From contig JASEEY010000003.1 in assembly GCA_030018435.1 (NCBI GenBank), positions 1 to 64,000 of the forward strand: a stretch of 64,000 bases of DNA, written 5' to 3'. Below are positions 1 to 7,954 of the stretch, piece after piece. The number at the start of each line of letters is the position of its first letter. Positions within the stretch are counted from its first letter, which is position 1. The DNA is from Methanocellales archaeon. GTDB lineage: Archaea > Halobacteriota > UBA148 > JAUWXC01. The position numbers and the translations under genes were made by a program. The notes under the pieces were generated by a model. It searched no databases and had not been told where the DNA came from. It saw only the letters and a list, made by a program, of their open reading frames with translations.

Positions 1-97
1 CCATACTTTGGGCACTCGGTGTCGGTGGCACTAAGGCAAAAAAGCGTTGAAATAGAATGATATGACTTTTAGATTTAATCCATACCTATTGGAGGAC

Positions 98-907
98 ATG
101 AAAAGAGTAAGAACATTAGGGGCGCTACTGGTCGCGATGCTGTTCATCGGGATGATCTTCGCACCAGCAGTAGCCGCAGATGGATGCGTGGGCTGCGCAC
201 CGGACTGTAGCAGCTGCCACGATGAACACTTTGTCGAGAACGTCGATACGGACTGCACGAGCTGCCATACAGATGCAGCACAGATCCATGATTGGGACAC
301 CTACGTCGTGGAACTGGAAGGCAAAGAGAAGAACAAGGCAGTTTCAGAGGCGCTGAAGAACGAGGATGTCAAGTTACTGCGAAAGACGTTGATCAAGGAT
401 GGATACACGCCGCGAGTGAGTGATGCTAGTGTGCAGAAGGTAACGGCACCTGGCGCATCTGGAGACATACTGGAAACTTTGGTAGTTACCATACCATTTA
501 ATGGCGACTCCAACTCAGCACAAATCATCTTCATGACCAACAGCGAGAGAACGGAGGTGGGTGCAGGCATAACAACCATAACAGAGAATAACAACATTGT
601 CATAGAGATGCTTACGATAGACGATGAGGGCGCGATAGAAACACACATCATCGAGAACAACGAGGGAGTGATCACATTTGATGGGGAAACAGTACTGACG
701 ATACACACCACTGACTACGAGATGTGTCTATCGGTCTGTTATTTCATATATGCAACCGGGTGTGGTATAAGTGGATACTTCGTATGCTTGGCTGCGTGCG
801 CACCATTCGGAACGGCGGCCTGTCCTGTAATCTGTACTGTAGTGTGGGCTGCAATATGTTGGTACGGCGGAGGTAATTGCGCATATCTGTGTGCGCAATT
901 CCGTTAA
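98..907 (+). CDS. Secreted halocin-C8-like precursor with CXXCH motifs
   Basis: 269 aa. The ATG at 98 is chosen over an upstream in-frame ATG (62) because GGAGG lies just before it and a signal peptide (about residues 1-27, ending AVA-A) follows at once. The mature N-terminus holds CVGC and two CXXCH motifs (CSSCH, CTSCH), as in c-type haem sites. A polar beta-rich middle of about 150 residues follows. The last 60 residues are hydrophobic, rich in Gly and Ala, and hold ten cysteines, several as CxxxC or ACxxxC. The layout (exported precursor, about 200-residue front part, 10-Cys tail) resembles the halocin C8 preproprotein, whose front part is the immunity protein. That function is inferred from layout only. 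Alternatives are an exported electron carrier or a cell-surface Cys-rich protein. Confidence 0.6.
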   Translation: MKRVRTLGALLVAMLFIGMIFAPAVAADGCVGCAPDCSSCHDEHFVENVDTDCTSCHTDAAQIHDWDTYVVELEGKEKNKAVSEALKNEDVKLLRKTLIKDGYTPRVSDASVQKVTAPGASGDILETLVVTIPFNGDSNSAQIIFMTNSERTEVGAGITTITENNNIVIEMLTIDDEGAIETHIIENNEGVITFDGETVLTIHTTDYEMCLSVCYFIYATGCGISGYFVCLAACAPFGTAACPVICTVVWAAICWYGGGNCAYLCAQFR

Positions 908-969
908 ACCGGCCAACATCCCTTATTTTTTTAAGGAGAGAGAGCATAGAAGAGAAATACAAAAAGGAG

Positions 970-1188
970 ATGGCAGATTTGATTCCATATATTATGGGCG
1001 TCATAACAGGCACCGCAATCGTCACTTTTCTGGCGTTGTATCCGTTTTACCTCGAGCGACACAAGCCGGAACGCTATACGGGCATCTGGAAGAAGATGGG
1101 TGAGATGAACGGGAATCCGAAGAGGGCAATGTGCTACCCAATAGGGTGGGTTGTAGGCAACTTGATCCTCTTGGCGTTCATCGTCTAA
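970..1188 (+). CDS. Small two-helix membrane protein, possible partner of the upstream precursor
   Basis: 72 aa. ATG at 970 is preceded by AAGGAG. It has an N-terminal membrane helix (about residues 5-25), a short basic and aromatic loop (ERHKPERYTGIWKKMG) and a second helix near the C-terminus (about residues 55-72). It lies 62 bp downstream of the Cys-rich precursor on the same strand and is probably cotranscribed. I do not recognise the family. Its position would suit an immunity, export or anchoring role, but that is inference from context. Confidence 0.6.
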   Translation: MADLIPYIMGVITGTAIVTFLALYPFYLERHKPERYTGIWKKMGEMNGNPKRAMCYPIGWVVGNLILLAFIV

Positions 1189-1252
1189 GTGAACAGTGAG
1201 CTGGGATCGAAATTTCCACTAATATGTATAATTCACATTACCGGAATCTCAG

Positions 1253-1331
1253 AGTTACCATGGTGGGATTTGAACCCACGATCTGCTGCCTTAAAGGAGT
1301 AGCCTGCTTGGATGATAGCAGGTCTAGGCAG
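1253..1331 (-). pseudogene. tRNA-like 3' half (remnant or att scar)
   Basis: On the minus strand 1263-1279 is a perfect T arm (5-bp stem GTGGG/CCCAC, loop TTCAAAT). A five-base variable region and a GGCAG stem strand (1286-1290) precede it. GGCAG can pair with CTGCC at 1327-1331 around a 36-nt insert that itself contains a 6-bp hairpin (1303-1322). No D arm or 5' acceptor strand is found upstream, and the 3' flank CATGGTA has no partner. A complete tRNA is therefore not supported. It looks like the 3' end of a tRNA left by recombination. A split-tRNA 3' half is a weaker alternative. Confidence 0.4.
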
Positions 1332-1364
1332 TTTTATATTTTTACAAGTGGAGATACGGAATAT

Positions 1365-1598
1365 ATGACAGAACGAAAAGAACATGAGGGATGGGCATGC
1401 AGCATCTGGATGCCTATATGCGGTGCATTCTTCACCATCTTTGGGATTGGACTGATGTATGGTGCAGCATCGTTGTACGGCGATATGGGGGTTACCATAT
1501 TTGCAATCCCAAGCATCGTCTGCTTTTTCGCCATCATGTTCTGGTCATCAAAGCCGTGGAAAAATACGCCCCAGGTAAGTTGGAAATCAAATAGATAA
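1365..1598 (+). CDS. Small membrane protein, 77 aa
   Basis: ATG at 1365 with GGAG about 10 bases upstream, and an archaeal TATA-like TTTATATT at 1333-1340. The protein has a charged N-terminus (MTERKEHEG), then two hydrophobic helices (about residues 12-35 and 41-58) and a short basic tail. A longer in-frame reading from 1224 passes through the tRNA-like element and gives the MVGFEPT peptide typical of antisense tRNA translation, so it was not used. Family not recognised. Confidence 0.55.
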   Translation: MTERKEHEGWACSIWMPICGAFFTIFGIGLMYGAASLYGDMGVTIFAIPSIVCFFAIMFWSSKPWKNTPQVSWKSNR

Positions 1599-1603
1599 TT
1601 TCG

Positions 1604-2470
1604 CTAGGCTACCTGCCCTTCTACCTTCATAATGCTCTTCCCCGTCCTATCCATGTACAGGCGAGCCCACCATACAATGGTCAGGGGTGCTATTACGACT
1701 ATGGATAGTATCATGTTGACCATTAGCCAGACGACCACCATGTAAGATATCATTCCCATTATTTGGGAGATTATACCCAAGCCCAACGAAATCGCCATTA
1801 TTAAAATCCATATCATGAGTACATCCAGCTTATTGTTCAGGAAAAAGCCCACACCTTTCTTGATTCCTTGGATTGTGCCGATACCATCGATGACAATCGC
1901 GTATTTCACCGCAATGAATACGACACTCACGATGAGGGTGTACAACGCAAAAGCAAAAATGCCTATGGCTAATGATGAGTATGACAGTGGGTCTGATAGC
2001 AATACATCTATGGGTGCGTACAAAATTCCGGGAACTACAAAGATGATTCCCATAAGTGTAATCAGTCCAATGATGATGTCGGCAAAGAACACGGATATAA
2101 CACTCCTTTTCCCATGCTCGACCATGTCTGATAACGTAGCATCTCCGCTTTCATTCGCTCTCTTCGCCATTCCGATGGCTCCTGCCGAGAAGAAGGCATT
2201 GGTCAAACCCACTGAAATAATAAAGACAATAACTGCCAGAGCAATTACGCCCATTACTGACCCTATTTGACCGAGTAACAGTTCAGGCGTCAACTCCTCT
2301 GGAGACAGTGACATCAGCGGCCCCAATATTGCCAATATCGTTGCCAATACTATCGCAAAGACCAATATTGTTATCACCACTATGTTCAAGATAAGGGGTA
2401 TACAGATGTTCAGGTTCTTCTTCCACGTATTGAATCCATTTTTCAGTATTGATTCTATATTTTCTGGCAT
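1604..2470 (-). CDS. Multi-pass membrane protein downstream of purB
   Basis: 288 aa. Start ATG (2470) overlaps the purB stop as TAATG, so it is translationally coupled to purB. The N-terminus (PENIESILKNGFNTWKKNLNICIP) is followed by about six membrane helices, and the C-terminal part ends in WWARLYMDRTGKSIMK. The pattern of an amphipathic start, paired helices and a W-x-A-R-L-Y-type ending is common in uncharacterised archaeal integral membrane proteins of the glycerophosphodiester-phosphodiesterase-membrane-domain or YciC type. No catalytic motif is seen and no function is proposed. Confidence 0.75.
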   Translation of the reverse strand: MPENIESILKNGFNTWKKNLNICIPLILNIVVITILVFAIVLATILAILGPLMSLSPEELTPELLLGQIGSVMGVIALAVIVFIISVGLTNAFFSAGAIGMAKRANESGDATLSDMVEHGKRSVISVFFADIIIGLITLMGIIFVVPGILYAPIDVLLSDPLSYSSLAIGIFAFALYTLIVSVVFIAVKYAIVIDGIGTIQGIKKGVGFFLNNKLDVLMIWILIMAISLGLGIISQIMGMISYMVVVWLMVNMILSIVVIAPLTIVWWARLYMDRTGKSIMKVEGQVA

Positions 2471-3798
2471 TATCTCAACCTCTTTACGATCTCCTCGACG
2501 CGCTCTACTGCATTGCCGAGGTAGTTCTCGGGTTTTATCAGGCGTTCTATCTCATCTGGCGTGAGATATTTGGTTATTCTTGGTTCCCTGCACAGAACAT
2601 CTTTCATGTGCTCGCCGGTTTCCCTTGCCTTCATGGCACACCCCCTCACGATTGCGTGCGCATTCTGGCGACCTAAATCCTTCTTTGCAAGTTCGATCAT
2701 CACCGCCTCGGCCATGTTCAGACCTTTCAGCATCATGAGATTTCTCTTGATGTTCTCATGATTGAATCTAAGGTTTTCAAGAATGTTTGCCGTTAGTTTG
2801 AGAATATGATCGGTGAGAATCGTCGACTCTGGAATGATGATTCGCTCGCAGGACGAATTTGTGAGATCGCGTTCATCCCATAGGGTGTTATTCAACAGAG
2901 CGGGCTCGACATGCGCTCTTATCACCCTCGCAAGACCGCATACTTGTTCCGATTTAACGGGATTGCGCTTGTGCGGCATCGTGGACGAGCCCACCTGCTC
3001 CTTGCCAAATTCTTCCTCGACTTCTGCAATCTCGCTGCGCTGCAGGATTCTTACTTCAGTGCATATCTTGTCAAGCGTGGTGGCGATATTTGCCAAGAAC
3101 ATTATATATTCCGCGTATCTATCCCGCTGTATGACCTGATTTGATGCATCAACAGCTTCCAGCCCAAGATACGTCATCGTTCTTCTCTCGACATCTCCTG
3201 CAAAGGTGCCAAATGCCGCTCCTGTGCCTACCGCACCGCTCATCTGACCCACTAGAATGCGGGGCTTCAACTCTTCCAGGCGCTGAAGATGTCTGTTCAC
3301 TTCACATGCCCAAATTGCAAACCTGAGCCCATAGGTGGTTGGAATGCCAATCTGTCCATGCGTCCTGCCTGCGCAGACGGTACGCTTGTGCTTTTTCGCT
3401 TGATCAAGAAGCGCGTTCCTTAGCCTTTTCAGTTTTTTCTCCAAGAGCGCTGCGGCATCTCTTAGTTGAAGCGCAAGTCCCGTATCCGTTATATCGTTAG
3501 AAGTAGCGCCAAAATGAACCCATCTACCAGCGTCACCGCACAACTCGGCCAGCGCCAAAACCATGGCCATTACATCGTGCCCGATCTTGCTCTCAATCTC
3601 CTTGACCCGTTCAATTTTGACCTTGTTTACGTTAGCGCCAATCGTTTCTGCGGATTTTTTGGGAATCAGTCCAACGTCTGCTTCAGCCTTTGCCAGTGCA
3701 GATTCAACCTCTAAAAATTTGCGAAGCCTGGCGTCCTCGCCCCAAATCCCTTTCATCTCCTCCGTACCATAGCGGTATTCGATTGGATGAACTGCCAT
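2470..3798 (-). CDS. purB: Adenylosuccinate lyase
   Basis: 442 aa, normal length. It cleaves SAICAR and adenylosuccinate, releasing fumarate, in purine synthesis. The superfamily signature GSSTMPHKRNP is present (residues about 262-272), as are the TSNDITDT and RTHGQIGIPTTYG segments that form the shared active sites of the tetramer. Start ATG at 3798; an AT-rich promoter region separates it from the divergent tyrS. Its product fumarate can be used by the two-subunit fumarase at 9.4-10.7 kb. Confident family assignment. Confidence 0.96.
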   Translation of the reverse strand: MAVHPIEYRYGTEEMKGIWGEDARLRKFLEVESALAKAEADVGLIPKKSAETIGANVNKVKIERVKEIESKIGHDVMAMVLALAELCGDAGRWVHFGATSNDITDTGLALQLRDAAALLEKKLKRLRNALLDQAKKHKRTVCAGRTHGQIGIPTTYGLRFAIWACEVNRHLQRLEELKPRILVGQMSGAVGTGAAFGTFAGDVERRTMTYLGLEAVDASNQVIQRDRYAEYIMFLANIATTLDKICTEVRILQRSEIAEVEEEFGKEQVGSSTMPHKRNPVKSEQVCGLARVIRAHVEPALLNNTLWDERDLTNSSCERIIIPESTILTDHILKLTANILENLRFNHENIKRNLMMLKGLNMAEAVMIELAKKDLGRQNAHAIVRGCAMKARETGEHMKDVLCREPRITKYLTPDEIERLIKPENYLGNAVERVEEIVKRLR

Positions 3799-3909
3799 GC
3801 TATCTCCTGAAACGTTATTTCATCTGATGATTAAAGTATTTATCTTAAGGTTTCATTCAACGTAGGCAAAACATTAAAACGATTGCCGACCTCTTTTACG
3901 TAGATTCGA

Positions 3910-4863
3910 ATGGATAAGTTTGCGCTGATAACAAGGAACGCTGAAGAGGTTGTTACGCTGGATGAGCTTAAGGCATTGCTCGGCACCAAGAAATGCCCGA
4001 GGGCATATGTGGGTTATGAGCCATCCGGCAAGATACACATGGGTCACGTTCTCACGGTGAACAAACTGATCGATCTGCAAAATGCTGATTTTAAGATCGT
4101 CGTGCTCTTGGCAGACGTGCATGCATATCTGAATGAAAAGGGTGCATTGGACGAGATCAAGGAGATAGCTCAATACAATAAGCGGTGTTTTATCGCCCTT
4201 GGTCTCGACGAGAAGAAGACAGAATTCGTCTTCGGCTCTGACTTCCAGTTAGAGCATGACTATGCCATGGATGTCCTCAAACTAGCCAGGCACACGACGC
4301 TCAATAGAGCCAAGAGAAGCATGGATGAGATAAGTAGGAGTGCGGAAAATCCGAAGGTCTCGCAGATGATATACCCGCTGATGCAGGCCATAGACATCAC
4401 AAGGCTGAACGTCGACGTCGCGGTAGGGGGTATGGACCAACGCAAGATACATATGCTCGCTAGAGAGGGGTTACCGAAACTGGGTTTCGCTCCACCAACG
4501 TGCATACATACGCCCATTTTGGTAGGGTTGGATGGAGCAAAGATGTCCTCATCAAAGGACAATTACATTTCCATTGACGATTCGCCAGAGGAGATTCAAT
4601 GGAAAATCGACAGTGCTTTTTGCCCTCCTGATCAGGTGAAAAACAATCCCGTGTTGGAGTTGTTCAAGTATCACATCTTCCCTAGATTCCCTGAGGTAAT
4701 TGCTGCGCGCCCGCCCAAATTTGGTGGAGATGTGCATTATGCAAAGTATGAAGATATGGAGAGAGATTTTGTCTGGCGCAAGATACATCCGGCAGATCTC
4801 AAGAAAAGCGCAGTGAAATATACAAACGAAATTTTAGACCCGGTGAGGAAGGTGTTAGCCTGA
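3910..4863 (+). CDS. tyrS: Tyrosyl-tRNA synthetase
   Basis: 317 aa, the length of the compact archaeal TyrRS. A class I synthetase: the HIGH motif appears as PSGKIHMGH (about residue 36) and the KMSKS loop as KMSSSKDNY (about residue 217). It charges tRNA-Tyr. It heads a run of translation genes on the plus strand: tyrS, aIF1A, RIO1 and the KH protein. Its stop TGA is shared with the CTGA overlap at the proposed aIF1A start. Confidence 0.96.
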   Translation: MDKFALITRNAEEVVTLDELKALLGTKKCPRAYVGYEPSGKIHMGHVLTVNKLIDLQNADFKIVVLLADVHAYLNEKGALDEIKEIAQYNKRCFIALGLDEKKTEFVFGSDFQLEHDYAMDVLKLARHTTLNRAKRSMDEISRSAENPKVSQMIYPLMQAIDITRLNVDVAVGGMDQRKIHMLAREGLPKLGFAPPTCIHTPILVGLDGAKMSSSKDNYISIDDSPEEIQWKIDSAFCPPDQVKNNPVLELFKYHIFPRFPEVIAARPPKFGGDVHYAKYEDMERDFVWRKIHPADLKKSAVKYTNEILDPVRKVLA

Positions 4864-5162
4864 ACAGGAACGAGAAAGGCAATAACGAAGAAGTCGTACG
4901 TGTTAGGGTTCCACGAGAGCGGGACAGGGAAATACTGGGGATCGTGGAGGGCATGTTGGGCGCCAACCGGCTAAAAGTAAGATGCATGGATGGAAAAATC
5001 AGGACCGCACGAATACCGGGGAAAATGAAAAAACGGATTTGGATACGCGAAGGTGATGTCGTGATCGTCGTGCCTTGGAGCTTCCAGGATGAGAAGGCAG
5101 ATGTGGTCTGGAGGTATACCTCTCCGCAAGTGGACTGGTTACAGCGCAAGGGCTATTTGTAG
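4860..5162 (+). CDS. Translation initiation factor aIF1A, CTG start
   Basis: 100 aa, usual aIF1A length. The OB-fold core is evident: [39 protein letters not shown], the basic [16 protein letters not shown] strand, and the C-terminal helix ending LQRKGYL. The factor binds the 30S A site. Conserved residues run upstream of the first ATG (4953), and no ATG, GTG or TTG exists in frame between the tyrS end and that core. The only reasonable initiator is CTG at 4860, in a CTGA overlap with the tyrS stop that mimics the common ATGA coupling; GGTGAGG lies about 12 bases upstream. Confidence 0.85.
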   Translation: MNRNEKGNNEEVVRVRVPRERDREILGIVEGMLGANRLKVRCMDGKIRTARIPGKMKKRIWIREGDVVIVVPWSFQDEKADVVWRYTSPQVDWLQRKGYL

Positions 5163-5181
5163 TGCATAATTGCGGAGTACA

Positions 5182-5943
5182 ATGAAAGATGAAGAGCGTA
5201 TTGATGGGGAAATCAGGCGATTACGGAAAAGGCAGAAGGATTTAGAAGACCTAAAAATTTGGGGCAGAGTGCTCGATGTTCCCACGCTTAAAACGCTTTA
5301 TCATCTTGCCAACAAAAAGGTCATTCTCGCTATGGGTGGTGCTATCAGCACAGGAAAGGAGGCGCATATTTTTCATGCTCTTGGCTCCAGGGGCGAGGTG
5401 GCAGTGAAGATTTACAGGATTGCTACAAGCGACTTCAAGGCAATGCAGGACTATTTGATCGGGGATCCCAGGTTTAAGGGTATTAAGAAGAGCAAAAAGG
5501 ATGTGGTGATTGCGTGGGCCAGAAAAGAACTACGGAATTTGGAGAGAGCGCGCGAGGCAGGTGTGAAAGTTCCAGCGCCAATCGCTGTGAAGCGCAACGT
5601 TTTGGTGATGGAATTTATCGGGAAAGATGGTGTTAAGGCACCTTTGCTGCAAGAGATTGCACGTGAGATCGATGCTCAAGAGGCGTTTGATGCGGTGGTG
5701 GACAATATGAAACTTCTTTATGATAAGGCAAAACTGGTTCATGCTGACCTGAGCGAATACAACATCATGTATTATGATGGACCGGTGTTCATCGATATGG
5801 GGCAAGCCGTCAGCAGAGAACACCCCAATGCTGAGACGTTCTTTCTCAGGGATGTGAAAAACGTCGTTAGATTCTTCAAAAAACTGGGCGTGGGATGTTC
5901 AGAAGAAGGGGTAATTGCCAGAATCAAGGGCGATCAAAGATGA
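5182..5943 (+). CDS. rio1: RIO1-family serine protein kinase
   Basis: 253 aa. RIO kinases act in maturation of the small ribosomal subunit. Visible kinase elements are the STGKEAHIF loop, VAVKIYRIAT with the ATP-binding Lys, the hinge around VLVMEFIGKDG, the catalytic loop LVHADLSEYNIMYY (HxDLSEYN) and the metal-binding FIDMGQAV. ATG at 5182 follows GGAG; the TTG further upstream (5170) is less likely. The stop overlaps the next gene as ATGA, so it is coupled to the KH protein with which it works in pre-rRNA processing. Confidence 0.94.
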   Translation: MKDEERIDGEIRRLRKRQKDLEDLKIWGRVLDVPTLKTLYHLANKKVILAMGGAISTGKEAHIFHALGSRGEVAVKIYRIATSDFKAMQDYLIGDPRFKGIKKSKKDVVIAWARKELRNLERAREAGVKVPAPIAVKRNVLVMEFIGKDGVKAPLLQEIAREIDAQEAFDAVVDNMKLLYDKAKLVHADLSEYNIMYYDGPVFIDMGQAVSREHPNAETFFLRDVKNVVRFFKKLGVGCSEEGVIARIKGDQR

Positions 5944-6476
5944 TTCACGTTAAGATTCCCGGTGGGAGAATTGGCGTGTTGATCGGCGCTGACGGGAGCA
6001 CTAAAAGGCAGATAGAAGAGCGTTCAGGTGCTACGCTTAGGATCGACAGCGAAAGTGGAAGCGTCGCGGTCGATTCACCAGACCCCATAAATGCGATGAG
6101 AGTGGGCGAGGTGGTCAGGGCCATCGGCAGGGGATTTAGTCCGGAAAAGGCGCTTTCATTATTCGATGATGAGGCGCTTGTATTTGATTTAATCGATTTA
6201 TCTGATGTGCTTCCAACGCAGAAGGACATAAAGAGGGTAAAGGGAAGGATCATCGGAAAGAATGGCAGTACAAGAGAGTTAATCGAGGGCTTGATTGATG
6301 TGAAAATATCTGTCTACGGAAAAACGGTCGGCATAATAGGGGATGTTGCTCGTGTTCAAGTGGCGCGAAAGGCGATTGGAATGTTGATCGAAGGGGTCCC
6401 ACATGGCACAGTATATGCCTATCTTGAGAAGAAAAGACGGGAGTGGAAAATAACACAATCATTAAGTAAGGAGTGA
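5940..6476 (+). CDS. KH-domain RNA-binding protein, Dim2/Pno1-like
   Basis: 178 aa with two KH domains. The first begins IKIPGGRIGVLIGADGSTKRQIEE with a GxxG loop. The second has GRIIGKNGSTRELIE (about residues 101-115) and ends VPHGTVYAYLEKKRREWK. This is the archaeal counterpart of Dim2/Pno1, which binds the 3' end of pre-16S rRNA. It starts at 5940 in an ATGA overlap with RIO1, a widespread archaeal pairing that supports a shared role in small-subunit assembly. Confidence 0.92.
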   Translation: MIHVKIPGGRIGVLIGADGSTKRQIEERSGATLRIDSESGSVAVDSPDPINAMRVGEVVRAIGRGFSPEKALSLFDDEALVFDLIDLSDVLPTQKDIKRVKGRIIGKNGSTRELIEGLIDVKISVYGKTVGIIGDVARVQVARKAIGMLIEGVPHGTVYAYLEKKRREWKITQSLSKE

Positions 6477-6484
6477 GCGAATAA

Positions 6485-7186
6485 ATGCATGGTGGTTCTG
6501 TGAGGGGTGTTGTGAATAAGCCGAATCTGAGGATACTCGAGCTGTTTGGTTTCATTCTACTACCAATGTTTTACCTATGTTGCATAGGAGAAATGGGAGT
6601 CGTGTTGGATCTTGATCCATATCTATTGTTCACAATACTTGTTGCAATGCTGGTATTCAGCGTTTTTGAGATCCCCGTATTTAGGGTGAGAACTAGAAAA
6701 CCGAATTATGCGAGAGGTGAGGCCAAGTTGCTTGGCGAATTGTATTCCGTGCCAGTAGAGGAGGAACTAAGCACAGGTGACCCGCGCGTGTACGATACGA
6801 AGGTCACGCTTAACGTTGGCGGCTTTGTTCTTCCCTTGCTGTTGGCGCTTTATATCGCTCGTATAGCACCATTTCTTGAGACGTTGTTGATCGCAGTAAT
6901 CATGATAGCGTCCACGCATTTTCTTTCTAAATTAGAGGGCGGGGTGGGCATCATCGTGCCGAGTTATATTTCGCTCATTTCCATTCCATTTGCATTCATA
7001 CTGGCACCAGGAAGTGTAGCATCCATAATCCTAGTTGGTGGTGTTTTAGGCATTTTGATCGGAATGATGACGCTGCTTTATCCGATAGAAGAGGGTAGCG
7101 CCTTTCTCAATCTCGGTGGAGTGGGCAGTTTTGAGTCAATGTATGTTACGGTGTTGCTAGCCGTAGTACTGTCATTTTTTACTTAG
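6485..7186 (+). CDS. DUF1614-family membrane protein
   Basis: 233 aa, about six to seven membrane helices. A first hydrophobic region (residues 18-55) is followed by a soluble segment (RVRTRKPNYARGEAKLLGELYSVPVEEE) and then tightly spaced helices with GGVGIIVPSY and GGVLGILIGM. This matches the general form of DUF1614 integral membrane proteins, which have no established function. It sits 8 bp after the KH gene and is probably cotranscribed with the translation genes. It converges on the HAD gene, overlapping it by 4 bp. Confidence 0.7.
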   Translation: MHGGSVRGVVNKPNLRILELFGFILLPMFYLCCIGEMGVVLDLDPYLLFTILVAMLVFSVFEIPVFRVRTRKPNYARGEAKLLGELYSVPVEEELSTGDPRVYDTKVTLNVGGFVLPLLLALYIARIAPFLETLLIAVIMIASTHFLSKLEGGVGIIVPSYISLISIPFAFILAPGSVASIILVGGVLGILIGMMTLLYPIEEGSAFLNLGGVGSFESMYVTVLLAVVLSFFT

Positions 7187-7914
7187 AATAGGAAATCTTC
7201 TAAGGGAATCAACAACTTCACGATCTCCAAAACCTCGTTTATGTTAGCTATGGTGAAGTGGGGCTTGATACCATCCTCTGGCAGTGCACCCTTTTGGTTA
7301 TACCATACTGAGCGAATTCCCGCTTTATTCGCTCCGTTTACATCGATTCTGAGATTATCGCCTATGAACAGCGCCTCTTCTGGGTTGGCGTTTAACTCCT
7401 TCAGCGCTGCCTGAAATATTCTCGTATCTGGCTTATATGCCCTGACGTTTTCAGAGATCGTCGTTGCATCGAAAAGTTCTACCAACTCCCCTAAATGATG
7501 CGATAGTTCATCATTGTCGCCATTGGAAATCAGGCCGATTTTCACATCTTCTTTGTGTTTTAGCGCCTCAATCGTCTCCCTAGTAGACGGCAGTATCGTG
7601 CACCGTTGATCTAGAAGCGCTTTGCACATTCTGTTAAGCTCATCCAATCGCCCATCGCTTATCGAGATGCCAAACATGAGAAATGCATTTTTCAAACTAA
7701 TCTTATACGTCGTTCTGATGTTTGTAAATGGATGCTGCCCTTCATTAATATCGAAGATGATGCCATTGAATGCATCGTTCCACGTCTCCCAGAAAAGGTG
7801 TGGATTTATGCTGCATCCTACTTCGTCCAATACCTGCGCCGCAAGATCGTAATAATAGTCTCCCAACTCGAGTAGCGTTCCGTATGCGTCAAAGAAAATT
7901 GTTTTTACGCCCAT
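7183..7914 (-). CDS. HAD-superfamily hydrolase
   Basis: 243 aa. Motif I is FFDAYGTL with the nucleophile Asp near residue 8, motif II is LISNGD, the Lys region is AYKPDTRIF, and motif III is ALFIGDNLRIDVNGANKAGI. A helical cap (about residues 18-100) lies between motifs I and II, as in subfamily I phosphatases of small metabolites. ATG at 7914 is preferred to the TTG just before it. The substrate cannot be told from sequence. It is monocistronic, between convergent DUF1614 and the surface-protein gene. Confidence 0.85.
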   Translation of the reverse strand: MGVKTIFFDAYGTLLELGDYYYDLAAQVLDEVGCSINPHLFWETWNDAFNGIIFDINEGQHPFTNIRTTYKISLKNAFLMFGISISDGRLDELNRMCKALLDQRCTILPSTRETIEALKHKEDVKIGLISNGDNDELSHHLGELVELFDATTISENVRAYKPDTRIFQAALKELNANPEEALFIGDNLRIDVNGANKAGIRSVWYNQKGALPEDGIKPHFTIANINEVLEIVKLLIPLEDFLF

Positions 7915-7954
7915 CAAGGTAAATTCCCTTTGGCGATAGATTAAGCTTTCTGTT

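Noticed and set aside
744..1025. Minus-strand frames antisense to the Cys-rich precursor
   Set aside because: Shadows of the signal-peptide-bearing plus-strand gene; no motif or ribosome site.
1253..1331. Complete intron-containing tRNA
   Set aside because: The anticodon-stem pairing and inner hairpin suggest an intron, but no D arm or 5' acceptor exists upstream and the loop lacks T33 at the expected position.
1224..1364. N-terminal extension of the small membrane protein beginning MYNSHYRN and containing MVGFEPT
   Set aside because: MVGFEPT is the typical translation of antisense T-arm sequence; the segment lies over the tRNA-like element, and a better start with TATA and GGAG is at 1365.
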